Shown here: one piece after another, positions 22,817 through 34,079 of the stretch
Position numbering within the stretch: position 1 is the stretch's first letter
Layout of the letters: each line of letters starts with the position of its first letter
Assembly (NCBI GenBank): GCA_033782935.1
Contig: JAWQEG010001360.1
Span: 216,001 to 280,000, forward strand
Length of the DNA stretch: 64,000 bases
Reading direction: 5' to 3'
Source: Petrolisthes cinctipes
Lineage: Eukaryota > Arthropoda > Malacostraca > Decapoda > Porcellanidae
Translations under genes and position numbers: made by a program
Notes under the pieces: model-generated
The model's database searches: none
What the model saw: only the letters and a program-made list of their open reading frames with translations
What the model was told of the DNA's origin: nothing

Positions 22817-23392
22817 CCATATATCTTATATTCTCTACTTCACCTTTTTTCCATATATACAATATATATTTTTACCATATTTCTTCTGTTTTCTACTTCA
22901 CCTTTTTTTCTTATAATTTGTAGCCATACATCTGCTATTCTTCACTATAAGCCTATCTTCCTCGTTCCATCTGTTGCCGTTGGCGTCCTATACTATTTGA
23001 TCTAGTGTACCCCTCATCTTCTGTTTCCTATTTGTCCACTCAGCATCTTACACTTCACAGTACTTTACTTCCCCCACCCAGCCGCAACCCCCAATCTTTC
23101 TAGTCCCAACCCCCAGTCTTTTTAGTCACTGCCACCCGATTTTCCTTTCTCGTTTTCCCTCTTCACAGCCTCCTTATATTTCACCAAGTCTTCCTGATTA
23201 GCTGTTGTTCATTCTTTTAAGATTTTTTTATAATTTGAAAGAATGAACATAAATTTGCCATGCTTTTCTATTGACTTTTATAAACCACAAATTTCCTTCC
23301 ATGTGTCTCTTTTAGGTTTATAGGCAAAGTGGACGTTCATATGTTCATATCATTAGTAGATTATTGCTGAATGGAATGGTTAGTGCGCTAAA
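22817..23392. other. Unassigned T/C-rich DNA
   Basis: Pyrimidine-rich sequence without a credible reading frame or element ends. Confidence 0.4.
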
Positions 23393-23400
23393 CTCCAGGC

Positions 23401-23682
23401 CCTGCCACTTGATGTGGTTTGTCGACACCTACTGAACCATCAGGTTCTGGAGGAACTTCTGGTACACCACCCTCGTTTTGGTGGATTTAAATAGGTCATA
23501 ATGTAAATATTTTCTGTATACTTGTGCTTCATTCTGTTATGTTTTCGTGATGTGTGTGTGTGTGTGCGTGTGTGTGTGTGTGTGTGGTTCTAGTAATTAA
23601 ATGCTCATGAGTCCCGCCTACCCTTGTGTATTGTTGTCTACCTGTTGACTGACGCTACGGCGCAATGAATTAAAAAAAAAAT
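23401..23682 (+). mobile_element. 5'-truncated copy of the 38952-44599 non-LTR element
   Basis: Matches the last codons and 3' UTR of the full-length element (about 44302-44590), including CACTTGATGTGGTTTGTCG and the terminal GCTACGGCGCAATGAATTA before the A run. It is flanked by the 8-base duplication CTCCAGGC (23393-23400 and 23683-23690). An expanded GT microsatellite lies inside at about 23552-23586. Confidence 0.85.
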
Positions 23683-23929
23683 CTCCAGGCAATTACAGGT
23701 AACAATTGTTAACCATGGATAACTGACGGAGTAGTTAATTAAGGTTAGATTACAGCTGCATGGAAAAGTTCATATACATTTTTGCTAGGTTAAAATATAC
23801 ACTAGCTCAACACTTATTTACATACGGTATACAAATAACTCAAGAGAGGCTCAGACAAAAAGACTAAAGAATGTCAGTGAACTACACAACAAAATTATAA
23901 TAATGAAAAAACGGAACAGGCGATCAAAA

Positions 23930-24385
23930 AAGGGGCCTCATTGAACTTCTAGTCGATGGTGGGGTCTTGAATCAATCTCTACTTTGCTACTTCTCACCAT
24001 ATCATCAAGGAGCTCGGTAGGTTCTCTCTTGTGTATAGTATAGTCATTGGCAATAATTTAATCTCTTGGGTAGCCAAGTCTTTGTTTTGCAATGTTCTGC
24101 TGTGTATAGGGTAAGTTATCTGTGAATAAACCAAATATCTGCTTGACATTAAGCAATGAATCTTCAACTCTCGAATCCAGCTTCAGTCTGCTTCTTGTTA
24201 CATTGTGGATATAGTCATTGTGAATTGCTATACAAACAGCAGCTCTGGTGTCGTAGGCAATTTGAGATCAGAGATTGAAAGACAGAGCCCATCTGCTGAG
24301 AGCTGAAGTGGTCTTTGTGATGCCGATGTTGCCACCCCCTTTCTTGCCAATATAACCAAGCCATTCTTGACTCTAGTCGATCTTT
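23930..24385 (-). pseudogene. C-terminal part of an unrecognised coding sequence, split by a retroelement
   Basis: Minus-strand translation is clearly protein-like: EWLGYIGKKGGG, then ITKTTSALSRWALSFNL, HNDYIHNVTRSRLKLD, DSLLNVKQIFGLFTDNLPYT, IAKQRLGYPRD, and after a TAA, IIANDYTIHKREPTELLDDM. It has a TGA in the first third and a TAA in the middle. The first 205 bases (24181-24385) are repeated at 26392-26606. I do not recognise the family; it could be a host gene relic or another mobile element. Confidence 0.5.
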
Positions 24386-24400
24386 CTTCTTCTTGCGCCC

Positions 24401-24989
24401 TTAACTCTGGGTTGAGTCGTCGGGTCGCCTACGAGATGAGTTGTGGACCAAATCCCTCCACCTGTCGCGGTCGTGCGACAAGGTCTGGGTCTCCGCGAAT
24501 GTTTTCTTTGTCCACTCCTTGATGTCGCTCCATTTCTTCCTCTGTCCTCCCCTCCTCCTTCTTCCCTCCACGGTCCCCTGGAGAACTGTTTTTGCAAGAC
24601 CATCCGAACGTGTCACGTGTCCATACAATCTCAGCTTCCTTTCCTTCACTATTGTCAAAATGTTGTCATAAGGTCCGATGTGTTGCTGAATGGTGGTGCG
24701 TACTTGGTCATTGGAGATATGGCTCAGGTATGAGATGCCAAGGATGGTACGATAGCACCTCATTTCCAGTGTCTGTATCCTTCGTTGAAGCTCCGCACGC
24801 GTAGAGGAATATAGAAAGTACTAGTGCACGCAGGAGTCTGACCTTGCACTTCACAGAGATGTTTTTGTCCTTCCATATGGGCTTCAATTTTGAGAGTGCG
24901 GTCATGGTCTGAGCCGCTCTTGCCAGTATTTCTGGTTTTGATCCTTGGTCACTGATGATCGCCCCTAGATATTTAAATTGTTGTACCAT
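24401..24989 (-). pseudogene. C-terminal segments of the RTE/CR1-like ORF
   Basis: 24708-24989 holds FKYLGAIISDQGSKPEIL and LRALVLSIFLYAC. After a frameshift, 24401-24763 holds MRCYRTILGISYLSHISND, LRLYGHVTRSDGLAKTVLQG and DRDRWRDLVHNSSRRRPDDS, the usual C-terminal region of this RT group. Confidence 0.75.
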
Positions 24990-26093
24990 CTAGAGATTTT
25001 GACCATGGACTGATATATTTGTTGTTATAGAGCCGTGTTCATTTGTCATAAGCTTTGTCTTTTCTGCACTAATTTCCATTCCAAACTTGGTGGAGGGTCT
25101 GTCCAGTTGATTAACCAATCTTGACAGTTCATTTTCTTCTCCGGCTATTCCATCAATGTCATCAGCAAATCTGAGATTTGTGATGGTTCTCCCTCCAATG
25201 TTGCCTGTGCCCATATGGTCTTCTAGGGCGTTGCTCATGATTCTCTCCAGAAAGATGTTAAAGAGAGTTGGGGAAAGGAGGCACCCCTGTCGGACACCTA
25301 CAGAAGTGTGAAACCACTCCCCGATAGAACCCTGGGCAAACACTGCGCTCGACGCTTTTGCATACAGTTGTTGAATGGTGTGAGTTAGTTTCTTTCCCAT
25401 GTTAAATTTTTTCATAGTGGCCCACAATGCGTCATGCCAGACTCTGTTAAACGCCTTTTTGAAATCTATGAAGACGTGGTAGAGCTCTCTCTGCTGTTGG
25501 AGGTGTTTTTCACAGAGTAAACAGAGGTTAAAGATTTGTTCAATAGTACTTCTGCCTTTTCGGAAGCCGGCCTGTTCTTCAGCTATGATGCTCTCGGCTT
25601 GAGGTTTCAATCTGTCTAGGATGATCCTGAGCATTACTGTGCTGGCATGGCTGATCAAGCTGATGGTGCGATAATTCTGGCAAAGTTGGAGATTGCCTTT
25701 CTTGGGAATTACAATGATCAGCGATTGCGTCCATGGTTTTGGCCACTCTCCTGTCTGCCAGATCTTGTTGCAAATCATGGTAAGCATGTCTATCGTGGAT
25801 TCTCCTCCATGTTTCAGTAGTTCTGATGGGATGTTGTTAATTCCTGCTGACTTACCGCTCCTCAGTGAGCCTACTGCGGCTACTACTTCGTCTCTTAGTA
25901 TTGGGTAGTCGTCCTCATTGGTGGGTTCTTCGACGTTTAGTACGCTTGGATCTCCTCTGCTCTGATGGGTGTACAGTTCTGAGCAGTATTCCGTCCATCT
26001 TTCTAAGATTTCCTTTTCTTCTGTTAAGCTGTTTCCACGTTTATCTTTGATGCTATTTACTTTTGCTTGTTTTTCTTTAGTCAGATCTTTCAC
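24990..26093 (-). pseudogene. Reverse transcriptase of the RTE/CR1-like element, main open part
   Basis: The open stretch carries SAGINNIPSELLKHGG, VIPKKGNLQLCQNYRTISL, EEQAGFRKGRSTIEQIFNL, IDFKKAFNRVWH, GVRQGCLLSPTLFNI, FADDIDG (active site FADD) and EISAEKTKLMTNEH. It stops at 24990; the frame continues after the stop as MVQQFKYLGAIISDQGSKPE (24708-24989). The coding similarity upstream of 26093 is broken. Confidence 0.83.
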
Positions 26094-26391
26094 TAGCTGA
26101 AATGCCTTCTTTGTGTTGTTAAATGCAAGGTTCTCTTCAATATCTGTACATTGTTCCGTTATCCACCTCTGTTTTGCATATTTAATTTCTCTTCTAATAT
26201 CCTCGTTGGCCTTCCTATGCTCTGCCCTTCCTTCTGGGGTTTCTTCTTTTTCTTCTGATTCCGTCTTTTGTCACATAGTTCCATAATAAAATCTGTTACC
26301 CATGGTTTTGATTTACGTTGGCTTTATCCCAAGACCTCTTTAGCTGTTTCTATCATCACTGAATTAAAGTTGTTTGTGATGGCCTCAAGAT

Positions 26392-26731
26392 CTTCAGTCT
26401 GCTTCTTGTTGTTTCATTGCGGATATAGTCATTGTGAATTGCTATACAAACAGCAGCTCTGGTGTCGTGGGCAATTTGAGATCGGAGATTGAAAGACAGA
26501 GCCCATCTGCTGACTGCTGAGAGCTGAAGTGGTCTTTGTGATGCCCTTGTTTCCACCCCCTTTCTTGCCAATACAACCAAGCCATTCTTGACTCTGGTCG
26601 ATCTTTAACCACTCTTGAATTGTCCCTCCTTTCCTTCTTTTCCTTTCGTGTTTGCTGTCCCTCCTTTCCATCTCCCTTATGACTACAAGGTGTTCTTGAC
26701 CTATCATAATTATATTCCACAACCTGTACAA
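26392..26731 (-). pseudogene. N-terminal part of the same unrecognised coding sequence
   Basis: The minus-strand frame begins MYRLWNIIMIGQEHLVVIRE, passes a charged stretch (MERRDSKHERKRRKGG), and reaches EWLGCIGKKGGGNKGITKTT. There a short insertion shifts the frame relative to the copy at 24181-24385. RWALSFNLRSQIAHDTRAAV continues in a neighbouring frame. It is separated from its downstream half by the retroelement at 24386-26391. Confidence 0.45.
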
Positions 26732-27050
26732 TATTTACTGTTACGAGAGGGGAGCTGGGAGAATTACTATATGACTATCAGGAATAAACACTATTATTTA
26801 ATGTTAATTAATAGCTTGGTCTCAAAAAATAACTTTATTTTGTTTATTTAGTTTTATTATTTGCATCATCTTTTTACTACTCTCACTTTCCTTCACTTGT
26901 CCCTCTGTCATGTATTTTCCATCTTCGTAAACCTATTTCACTCCTTCATCCTCCATCACCCTTTCTCTCTCTTTTTCACTTTGACCTAACTCCTTCCATC
27001 CTACTGTATATTCTCACCTACACACTCTTCTTATTCTTCTCCCCTTCCAC
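26732..27050. other. Unassigned AT-rich DNA
   Basis: No gene or element ends recognised between the split coding sequence and gypsy element 2. Confidence 0.4.
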
Positions 27051-27564
27051 TGTAGTGTACTATAAAATAGGTTCATTTTCTTTTATTGAGTGTAACCATT
27101 CTCTAATTATCTGCCTGCCCTGTATTGTGATTCTTTTACCATTACATTCCTTCATGCAGATAGCCTATGCAATTTCTTTCAGCATATTCTCTTTGCCAAT
27201 TTGTGCAATATCATTGTCTGCATACTCATGCAAAATTTCCGGTATACAACATATGTATTATACATTTAATACCATAACCAAATACTCTTAGCTTTGTTAA
27301 CGTCAGGTCCACAGTAAAATGTATATAGTGTTAACATTTTTTGACATTAAATCATTGGGAACTATTCACCGCATCTTTCTCTTCCTTGAGCCCTTCAACA
27401 AGAGAGTTATAGACACTAGCTCCTTAGGCTGAGAAGTTGTAGTGGAGAAACCCTGACAGCGGCCCTTACACAGGAGTCCTTCTTTAGGTAGCACCACAAC
27501 TTACAGTTGGTGGCTACAACACTCACCACCCACCAACAAGTGGTGACCCCCGGAGTGCAGCTGC
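27051..27564 (+). repeat. 5' LTR region of gypsy element 2
   Basis: Begins TGTAGTG. A TATA-like CTATAAAATA lies at 27060-27069, unusually near the LTR start, and ATTAAA near 27346 may be the poly(A) signal. The homologous block ends with TGGTGACCCCCGGAGTGCAG, which resembles a leader or primer-binding region more than an LTR end. The true LTR edge is therefore somewhat inside 27564. Confidence 0.8.
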
Positions 27565-28073
27565 TGCAATCGCCAACAAGAGTGGATCAAGCTGCAGTCT
27601 ACAATAACGCCTTGGCCTGGCAGTCACCATCAAGAGGTGACTTGAGTTGCTACCTCTCCTGTGCAGCTGTTGCTCCCGCCACTGTACATCTTATCTACAT
27701 TGTCGCTGTGAACCCTGAGGCATCACCAGTCCACAGCAGCCATCTGTAAGCCTCCAACTACGCCGTTGCTGCCGGCCATCCAACACCTATACACCACTGG
27801 TACTCACGGCAGTCTAGCTACCAGCAACAGTGTTTCACCTTGGATTACAGTGCCTCACCCTAGATTACAGTGCCTCACCCTGGATTACATTGCTTCACCT
27901 AGGATTACAGTGTTTCACTCTGGATTACAGGTATTGTCCTTTATTATTAGTGCCTTGTGTGTGGATTACAGTGCCAGTGTATTCAGCAGCATACTAATAT
28001 AACCTGACTAACGTAGCTGCCGTGATATCAGGTAACTCTCGTCAGCATTTACACCCTGAGTTCACTGACCAGT

Positions 28074-28635
28074 ATGTCTACTGAGGATCTCCCAAACTCA
28101 GGCAACCACACTGCCACTGCAGTAGCCATGAGAGCCCCTGCTTTCTGCAACCAAGACCCCACCATATGGTTCTCAATACTGGAGTGTGGTTTTGTTGCTT
28201 CTAATATCACGAAAAGCCTCATTAAATTCTCACATGCTGCAAGCCTGCTACAACCTGAAGTTCTCACTCAAGTATCTGATGTCATTACTTCAGCCTCAAC
28301 CTCTGCATGAGCTTGCCAATCTTGCAGATGACTACATGGCAACTCTTCCACCTGTACCAGCATCACCAATCTCCTCCATCACGACACAAGAAAATTCCCA
28401 AATTGCCCAGCTCGCCAATCTAATTTCCCAGCTTACAATGGAAGTCAGCAACCTGAAGAAACAAATCCACAACCGCCCAAGTTCCCGACCCTCGACGCCA
28501 AACCGCCAACACCATCGGTCACGTTCAAGGAGCACTTCAAACTTCTGCTACTACCATCACAGGTTTAGGGATAAGGCTCTCAAGTGTGAAAAGCCCTGCA
28601 GCTACTTGGCGTCAAACAACAACGGCGAACATTAA
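28074..28635 (+). pseudogene. gag of gypsy element 2, internally deleted
   Basis: ATG at 28074 opens MSTEDLPNSGNHTATAVAMR, then APAFCNQDPTIWFSILECGF, a gag N-terminus of the gypsy type. A stop at 28308-28310 and a large deletion follow. Gag resumes as ELANLADDYMATLPPVPASP, a coiled-coil-like LANLISQLTMEVSNLKKQ, and a Cys-rich end (CYYHHRFRDKALKCEKPC). Confidence 0.75.
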
Positions 28636-30459
28636 CGCAGCATAAAGTTTGCCATACTCAGGCCATTATCACACCTTTTGGCATGTTCGAATACGTCCGG
28701 ATGCCCTTTGGATTGCGGAACGCGGCACAAACGTTTCAACGCTTCATAGATGAGGTCCTTCGAGGTCTACCCTACTGTTTTTCCTACATAGATGACCTTC
28801 TCATCACTAGTCCTGATGAAGCCAGCCACAAATAACACCTCCGCCAAGTCCTCCAGAGACTGCAAGATTATGGCATCCAAATCAACACAGACAAGTCCGA
28901 ACTCGGTGTGACATCCCTTGAGTTCCTAGGTCACACAGTCTCTCCAGCAGGCATTGCTCCACTTTCCTCAAAGTGCGAGTCCATCCAGCAGTTTTCCATG
29001 CCGTCTACCTAACGCCAGCTCAAGGAGTTCCTTGGGATGGTTAATTACTATAACCGCTTCATTCCACACTGCTCACTCCTGCTACGACCGTTGTACGCCA
29101 TGATTAAACCTTGCAAGAGAGGTCAATCTGTTACCCTCGTCTGGACTGAAGAAGCGGAAGCGGCCTTCCTCTCAACAAAACAGGCCCTCAGCGACGCTGC
29201 CACGCTCTCTTTCCCTGCACCAGATGCAGAAACTTCAATTGCTACAAACGCTTTAAACATTGGTGTTGGTGCCATCCTACAACAGCGTGTCGGTACATAC
29301 TGGAAGCCAATTCCCTTCTTTTCCAAGAAACTCGCCTCGGCGGAGTCAAAGTATCGCGCCTATGACAGGGAGCTACTTGCCATCTTCAAAGCTGTCAAGC
29401 GTTTTCGCTAATTCATCGAGGGACGCAGTTTCCACAACTACACTGACCACAAGCCACTCACTACAGCATTCCTCAGAAATAAGGAATCTTACACCCCACG
29501 ACAAATGCGCCACATGGACTACATTGCCCAGTTTACCACAGATATACGATACGTCAAAGGTGCCGACAATGCCCCAGCTGATGCCCTCTCTCGAAACATC
29601 AGTACTGTAATATCTTCTCCCATTGACTATGCCACCATTGCTGCTGATCAAGTCGGTGACACCGACACTCTCCGTACATACGTACCAGAGAAACATCGAC
29701 ACCAGCTCTTCAGGAAGCTACATGACCTCTCACACCCTGGAATCCGTGCCTCGCACCAGATGATGTCTTCCCGCTTCATATGGGAGGGCATAAATAAAGA
29801 CGTCAGACACTGGGCACGCACATGTATACGCTGACAAGCTTCCAAAGTCACACGCCATACACACTCTCCTGCAGCCACCTTTACGCCAGTCACCGAGAGA
29901 TTTGACCATGTCCACATAGACCTCGTTGGCCCACTTCCGTACTCCAATGGCTATCGATATTTACTCACCTGTGTGGACCGCTTCACACGCTGGCCTGAGG
30001 CAGCACCTCTCTCCGACATCACCACGGATACTGTTGCATGCGCCTTCATCGCTACATGGGTGTCCAGGTTTGGTGTGCCTCTAAGCCTTACTTCTGACCG
30101 TGGTGGTCAGTTTGAGTCAGGCCTCCAGCCAGTGCAGCCTCGTACGTCCAACTCGAAGACCTTCGTTCACCAGGACCTGGAAGCCTGCACACACGTCTTT
30201 GTTAGAGACGATGCAGTCAAAAAGGCCCCTTCAGCAGCCATATCAGGGCCCCTTCCGAGTAGTTCGCAGGACGAGGAAAGACTTCACCATCGACAAGCAT
30301 GGTTCTCAAGAAGTTGTGGCCGTAGACCGGGTCAAGCCTGCTTATATCCTGAATCCGGACCAGAAGCTGCAAGCAGTGCAAGTGACTGTTCCTCCAACAC
30401 ATGCAGGAAACAACAAACTACGACACACAAGAGTATCGTTCCTCCTTCCTCGAAACTAG
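28636..30459 (+). pseudogene. pol of gypsy element 2: RT active site, RNase H, integrase, with stops and deletions
   Basis: RT resumes at TPFGMFEYVRMPFGLRNAAQ and has YIDD (28785-28796). Stops follow (for example TAA within HK*HLRQVL and after MPST). Connection and RNase H: QLKEFLGMVNYYNRFI, FFSKKLASAESKYRAYDREL, a TAA at 29409-29411, then YTDHKPLTTAF. Integrase: LSHPGIRASHQMM, a stop at CIR*, FDHVHIDLVGPLPYSNGYR, WVSRFGVPLSLTSDRGGQFES. A deletion removes the end of the integrase core, leaving the tail (GPFRVVRRTRKDFTIDKHG). Confidence 0.82.
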
Positions 30460-30470
30460 GGGGGGAGTAT

Positions 30471-30984
30471 TGTAGTGTACTATAAAATAGGTCCATTTTC
30501 TTTTATTGAGTGTAACCATTCTCTAATTATCTGCCTGCCCTGTATTGTGATTCTTTTACCATTACATTCCTTCATGCAGATAGCCTATGCAATTTCTTTC
30601 AGCATATTCTCTTTGCCAATTTGTGCAATATCATTGTCTGCATACTCATGCAAAATTTCCGGTATACAACATATGTATTATACATTTAATACCATAACCA
30701 AATACTCTTAGCTTTGTTAACGTCAGGTCCACAGTAAAATGTATATAGTGTTAACATTTTTCGACATTAAATCATTGGGAACTATTCACCGCATCTTTCT
30801 CTTCCTTGAGCCCTTCAACAAGAGAGTTATAGACACTAGCTCCTTAGGCTGAGAAGTTGTAGTGGAGAAACCCTGACAGCGGCCCTTACACAGGAGTCCT
30901 TCTTTAGGTAGCACCACAACTTACAGTTGGTGGCTACAACACTCACCACCCACCAACAAGTGGTGACCCCCGGAGTGCAGCTGC
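30471..30984 (+). repeat. 3' LTR region of gypsy element 2
   Basis: Same 514-base block. It includes the leader-like GGTGACCCCCGGAGTGCAG and is followed by a second, imperfect copy of that motif (GTGGTGACCCCCGGAGATTG, about 31001-31020). Confidence 0.8.
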
Positions 30985-31155
30985 ATCGATCACACACAAG
31001 TGGTGACCCCCGGAGATTGCAGCTGTCACCAACTCTCTCACTTCCTTAATTTCCTACTCTTTTCTATAATTCTAATATTTCTCCTTTGTTTTCTTCAATG
31101 ATATTTTTTCCTCTCCTATCTGTATTCGCTTCCTTTCTCTATCTCTCTCCTCTCT

Positions 31156-31410
31156 GAACTTCTCTTCTTATGTAACGATAATATGATTCTCTCTCTCCTT
31201 CCTCTCTGAACTTCTCTTCTTATGTAACGATAATATGATTCTCTCTCTCCTTCCTCTCTGAACTTCTCTTCTTATGTAACGATAATATGATTCTCTCTCT
31301 CTCTCCTCGCTGATCTTCTCTTCTTATGTAACGATAATATGATTCTCTCTCTCTCTCCTCGCTGATCTTCTCTTCTTATGTAACGATAATATGATTCTCT
31401 CTCTCTCTCT
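31156..31410. repeat. 52-bp tandem repeat, about five copies
   Basis: Unit starts at 31156, 31208, 31260, 31312 and 31364 and contains CTTCTCTTCTTATGTAACG followed by ATAATATGATTCTCTCT. Constant 52-base spacing with no spacers between units makes this a minisatellite, not a CRISPR array. Confidence 0.85.
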
Positions 31411-32337
31411 CTTTCCTTTTTCCGTTTTTCTCACATTCACACCTGCCTGCTGCTGCTCCTCACCTTCCTGCTGCTATACTCTACGGCCTACCAGGCGCCC
31501 ACTGCTACCTGCCTGCTGCTCACCTGGCCTCCGCTACCAATGCCGCTACCTGCCCATCACTACTACCTGCCTCCTGCTGTGCGCATACCTGCTCGCCGTA
31601 GCGCCTACCTGCAGCCACCGTACCTGCCCAGCGGCCCAACAACTGCAGCCCAGCCTACTCTTGTGCTCGCTATCCACACTTACCTTAACCCTGGCTCCCT
31701 AGAGTCTAGAGAAAAGAGTGTACCACACAATACAACACCCTGTATAGACATACCCAATAACCACAGTGTAATTCCTTGTGAGTTTGGTGCACCCCCAGGT
31801 AGTAACCGCCTACAGAGACGTTATACTATTGTGATGTGCAGTAGTTAGGGAAGAGTTTCGACTTTTTGTGATTCATATTGGATTGGCTTCATACTGTTGG
31901 ACTTCTGACTCATTTTTCTATGTATTCATCCGCCGGGAGAGGTGAAGAGGTTTGCTTTCTGGTAGACGGTCGGCAGTCACGTTCCTGACTGTGAACTGTT
32001 CCCTTGTGCAGACTCTGGATATAAGTAACTTGTGACCAACTTTGTGTGTGTGATCAACCTATAGATGAGCATAAATATATTTATGTGCTGTGTGTTATCT
32101 TTAAGTAATCATGTGTTGATATTAGGATTATTAGGTTTATATATATTTCCATGTTTAGCTGTTGTGAAGGATAAATTTGGGTCCACTTCTTGGGGTAATC
32201 TGGTTGTATTTATATTTATTGGGTCTGGCTTTTGATTTTGATACTTTTGTCTTGTTAGTGTAGACATGTTGAGTAAAAATGACAAATTTTAAATATAACT
32301 ATTAATTTGTTTTCCCACTGTTGATTATAGAAACTCT
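31411..32337. other. Unassigned DNA
   Basis: 31440-31640 is rich in CTACCTGCCTGCTGCT-like pyrimidine repeats that create a spurious open frame. 31850-32337 shows no gene or element ends. Confidence 0.4.
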
Positions 32338-33030
32338 TTAGATACTTTCCTGGGTTTTTTCTCTTTGGGCTGGGAAAGGAGTCAGTGGGTTCGTCACACT
32401 ACCCTGTAGATGAAAAACATCATCATAAGTTACCTTGTCAGGAGTACAGTAGACAGAACAGATAGTCAGGTAAGTGCCACCGAATTTTACTCTGCAAGTG
32501 ACACTATCCAGAGGAAAATTACAGGGCACATCAGTGAAAGGGAGGTTATGGTGGATGTAGATTGCCACTCCACCTCCACCCCTCCCCCCACAGTCTCTCC
32601 TGATTAAGCTGAACAGCCTCATCTTCGATTTGGTCGTTCAGATGAGTTTCCTGAAGGGCAATAATATCGGCAGTGTAAGAACAAGCCAAAAGTTTTAGTT
32701 CATTTAATCTAGCTCTAAGACTTCGACAGTTCCATTGGATTATGGTTAGCTCGAAGATTATCGCTGTTTACGGGGTTTTGGGGAGCCTCGTGAATGAGAC
32801 CGAACCTTTTTGTGCAGGGAGGGAAGACCCTCCTCCTCCTCTGCACTTCCCGGGGACCTCCCTGGGGATGGTTTCGCGATGGTAGACTCCATCGCCTGCT
32901 TCTCTCCACGAGATACAGAGCCAGTCCTCGAACGGCCCGTCTCGCGAGAGACCGAACGACTCCCGGATGCATATTCTTGAACTGTATACGTCGTGGTCTT
33001 AATACCCAAGCCAGCCAATCAGTAGCCAGG
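32338..33030 (-). pseudogene. Fragment of a Jockey/I-group non-LTR element: ORF1 end and endonuclease start
   Basis: The minus strand reads an ORF1 C-terminus (SPGRSPGSAEEEEGLPSLHK, then SRGSPKPRKQR, stop). Just after come QWNCRSLRARLNELKLL and ADIIALQETHLN, the start of an AP endonuclease. After a frameshift it gives GGGVAIYIHHNLPFTDV and VTCRVKFGGTYLTICSVYC. Both ends of the element are missing. The layout matches ORF1/ORF2 of the element at 57176-62176. Confidence 0.75.
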
Positions 33031-33748
33031 AGTTGTAGCCAATCACGTGGCTTCCAGCGCGGGATATTGACGTCATGAAGGGAGTTTCCATTAAACACAA
33101 TAAATGCATATGAAATACATTATTACTCTATATGTATAAAGTACATCCAAAGATTGTAGAAATATTTTAACATAAATGATAAGGAGCGATCAGTGTTCTT
33201 TACAATGTGAGTTACAACACAATCGTGAGAAATATTAATACTTATTGGCCTATAGGTAACTCCAAGCTACCAACTCTTCTGGGCAAGTCATAATATTTAT
33301 CATTGTTGCTACTCATTAAACTGGTAAAAACCCAGATGTTACCTAAAAAAAAACCAAGATTGAACAAAAAAACACAACAAACTTAAATGTAGTTAACGAA
33401 ACATGTTTTTCATTCTGTTAGTAAAATCAACTAAACACAGAATCGTATTTCACTATTAAAACATGAATTATTTGTAAAAAATAAAGCCTGGAGATCATAA
33501 ATACCTGTCATTTATTGCCAGTAGTAAGAGAGGAAATCTAAAGAAAAAACCCTAGATTGTTGTACTCCACACCATGTGGAGTCAGAAAACCCCAGATCTA
33601 GCTGGAAAATTCTACCAGTGGCATCACTGATATTTATAGAGTTTCCTATAGATACTCATAGCCCTGATTAGAGAACGATGCTTACTTACTTATTGGACAT
33701 TTTAATCTGTGCTTCATTTACACCTACAGCCCCTCTCCCTTCTTATTA

Positions 33749-33750
<2 letters not shown>
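33031..33750. other. Unassigned AT-rich DNA
   Basis: No gene, terminal repeats or tandem structure recognised. Confidence 0.4.

Positions 33751-33752
<2 letters not shown>

Positions 33753-33792
<40 letters not shown>
33753..33792. repeat. (CT)n microsatellite
   Basis: Pure CT run of about 40 bases. Confidence 0.9.
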
Positions 33793-33794
<2 letters not shown>

Positions 33795-34079
33795 TACAAC
33801 CCCAACTCCCAAATAAACTTTCGAACATTTTCTCGGAACCTGACTGCACACTTTGAACCATCAGAGAGTTAGTTAAGAGGAGGAAGGGGTATTTCTTTCT
33901 CCAAACTATGCCAGAAAACAGACGAACTCGGTGTTACTTTTGGAGATCTGTTTCGTGGTTATAGTAGTCTGGAGGAAACAGAAGCCCTCCAATTCATCCA
34001 CAAGAGAGTATCTCCTTAAGAGTCGAACGAACCAGCCTAAATTTTCTTCGAGCAGTTTGGTTCAGGTGTCTTCAGAGCT

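Larger units (their letters stand above)
24386..26391 (-). mobile_element. 5'-truncated RTE/CR1-like non-LTR retrotransposon
   Basis: Minus strand. The 3' end reads CCAGAGTTAAGGGCGCAAGAAGAAG, an AAG-type tail. The 5' end stops upstream of the RT, so the endonuclease is absent. It sits between direct repeats of 205 bases (24181-24385) and 215 bases (26392-26606). The clade assignment (an RNase H-less RTE/CR1-like group) is from RT motifs only and should be tested with a tree. Confidence 0.8.
27051..30984 (+). mobile_element. Ty3/gypsy LTR retrotransposon 2, internally deleted
   Basis: Terminal direct repeats of 514 bases (27051-27564 and 30471-30984) start TGTAGTGTACTATAAAATAG. They differ at only two positions that I could find (GGTTCATT/GGTCCATT and TTTTTTGAC/TTTTTCGAC). 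AGGGGGGGAGTAT (30459-30470) is the polypurine tract. The interior has gag, RT, RNase H and integrase pieces but lacks the gag middle, the protease and RT front, and the integrase end. Young ends with a ruined interior suggest movement in trans or recent gene conversion. Confidence 0.88.

Noticed and set aside
31156..31410. Regular 52-bp spacing as a CRISPR-like array
   Set aside because: Units abut without unique spacers and the genome is eukaryotic; it is a minisatellite.
31391..31848. Cys-rich plus-strand frames after the tandem repeat
   Set aside because: They arise from CTGCCTGCTGCT-type repetition and show no start context or domain.
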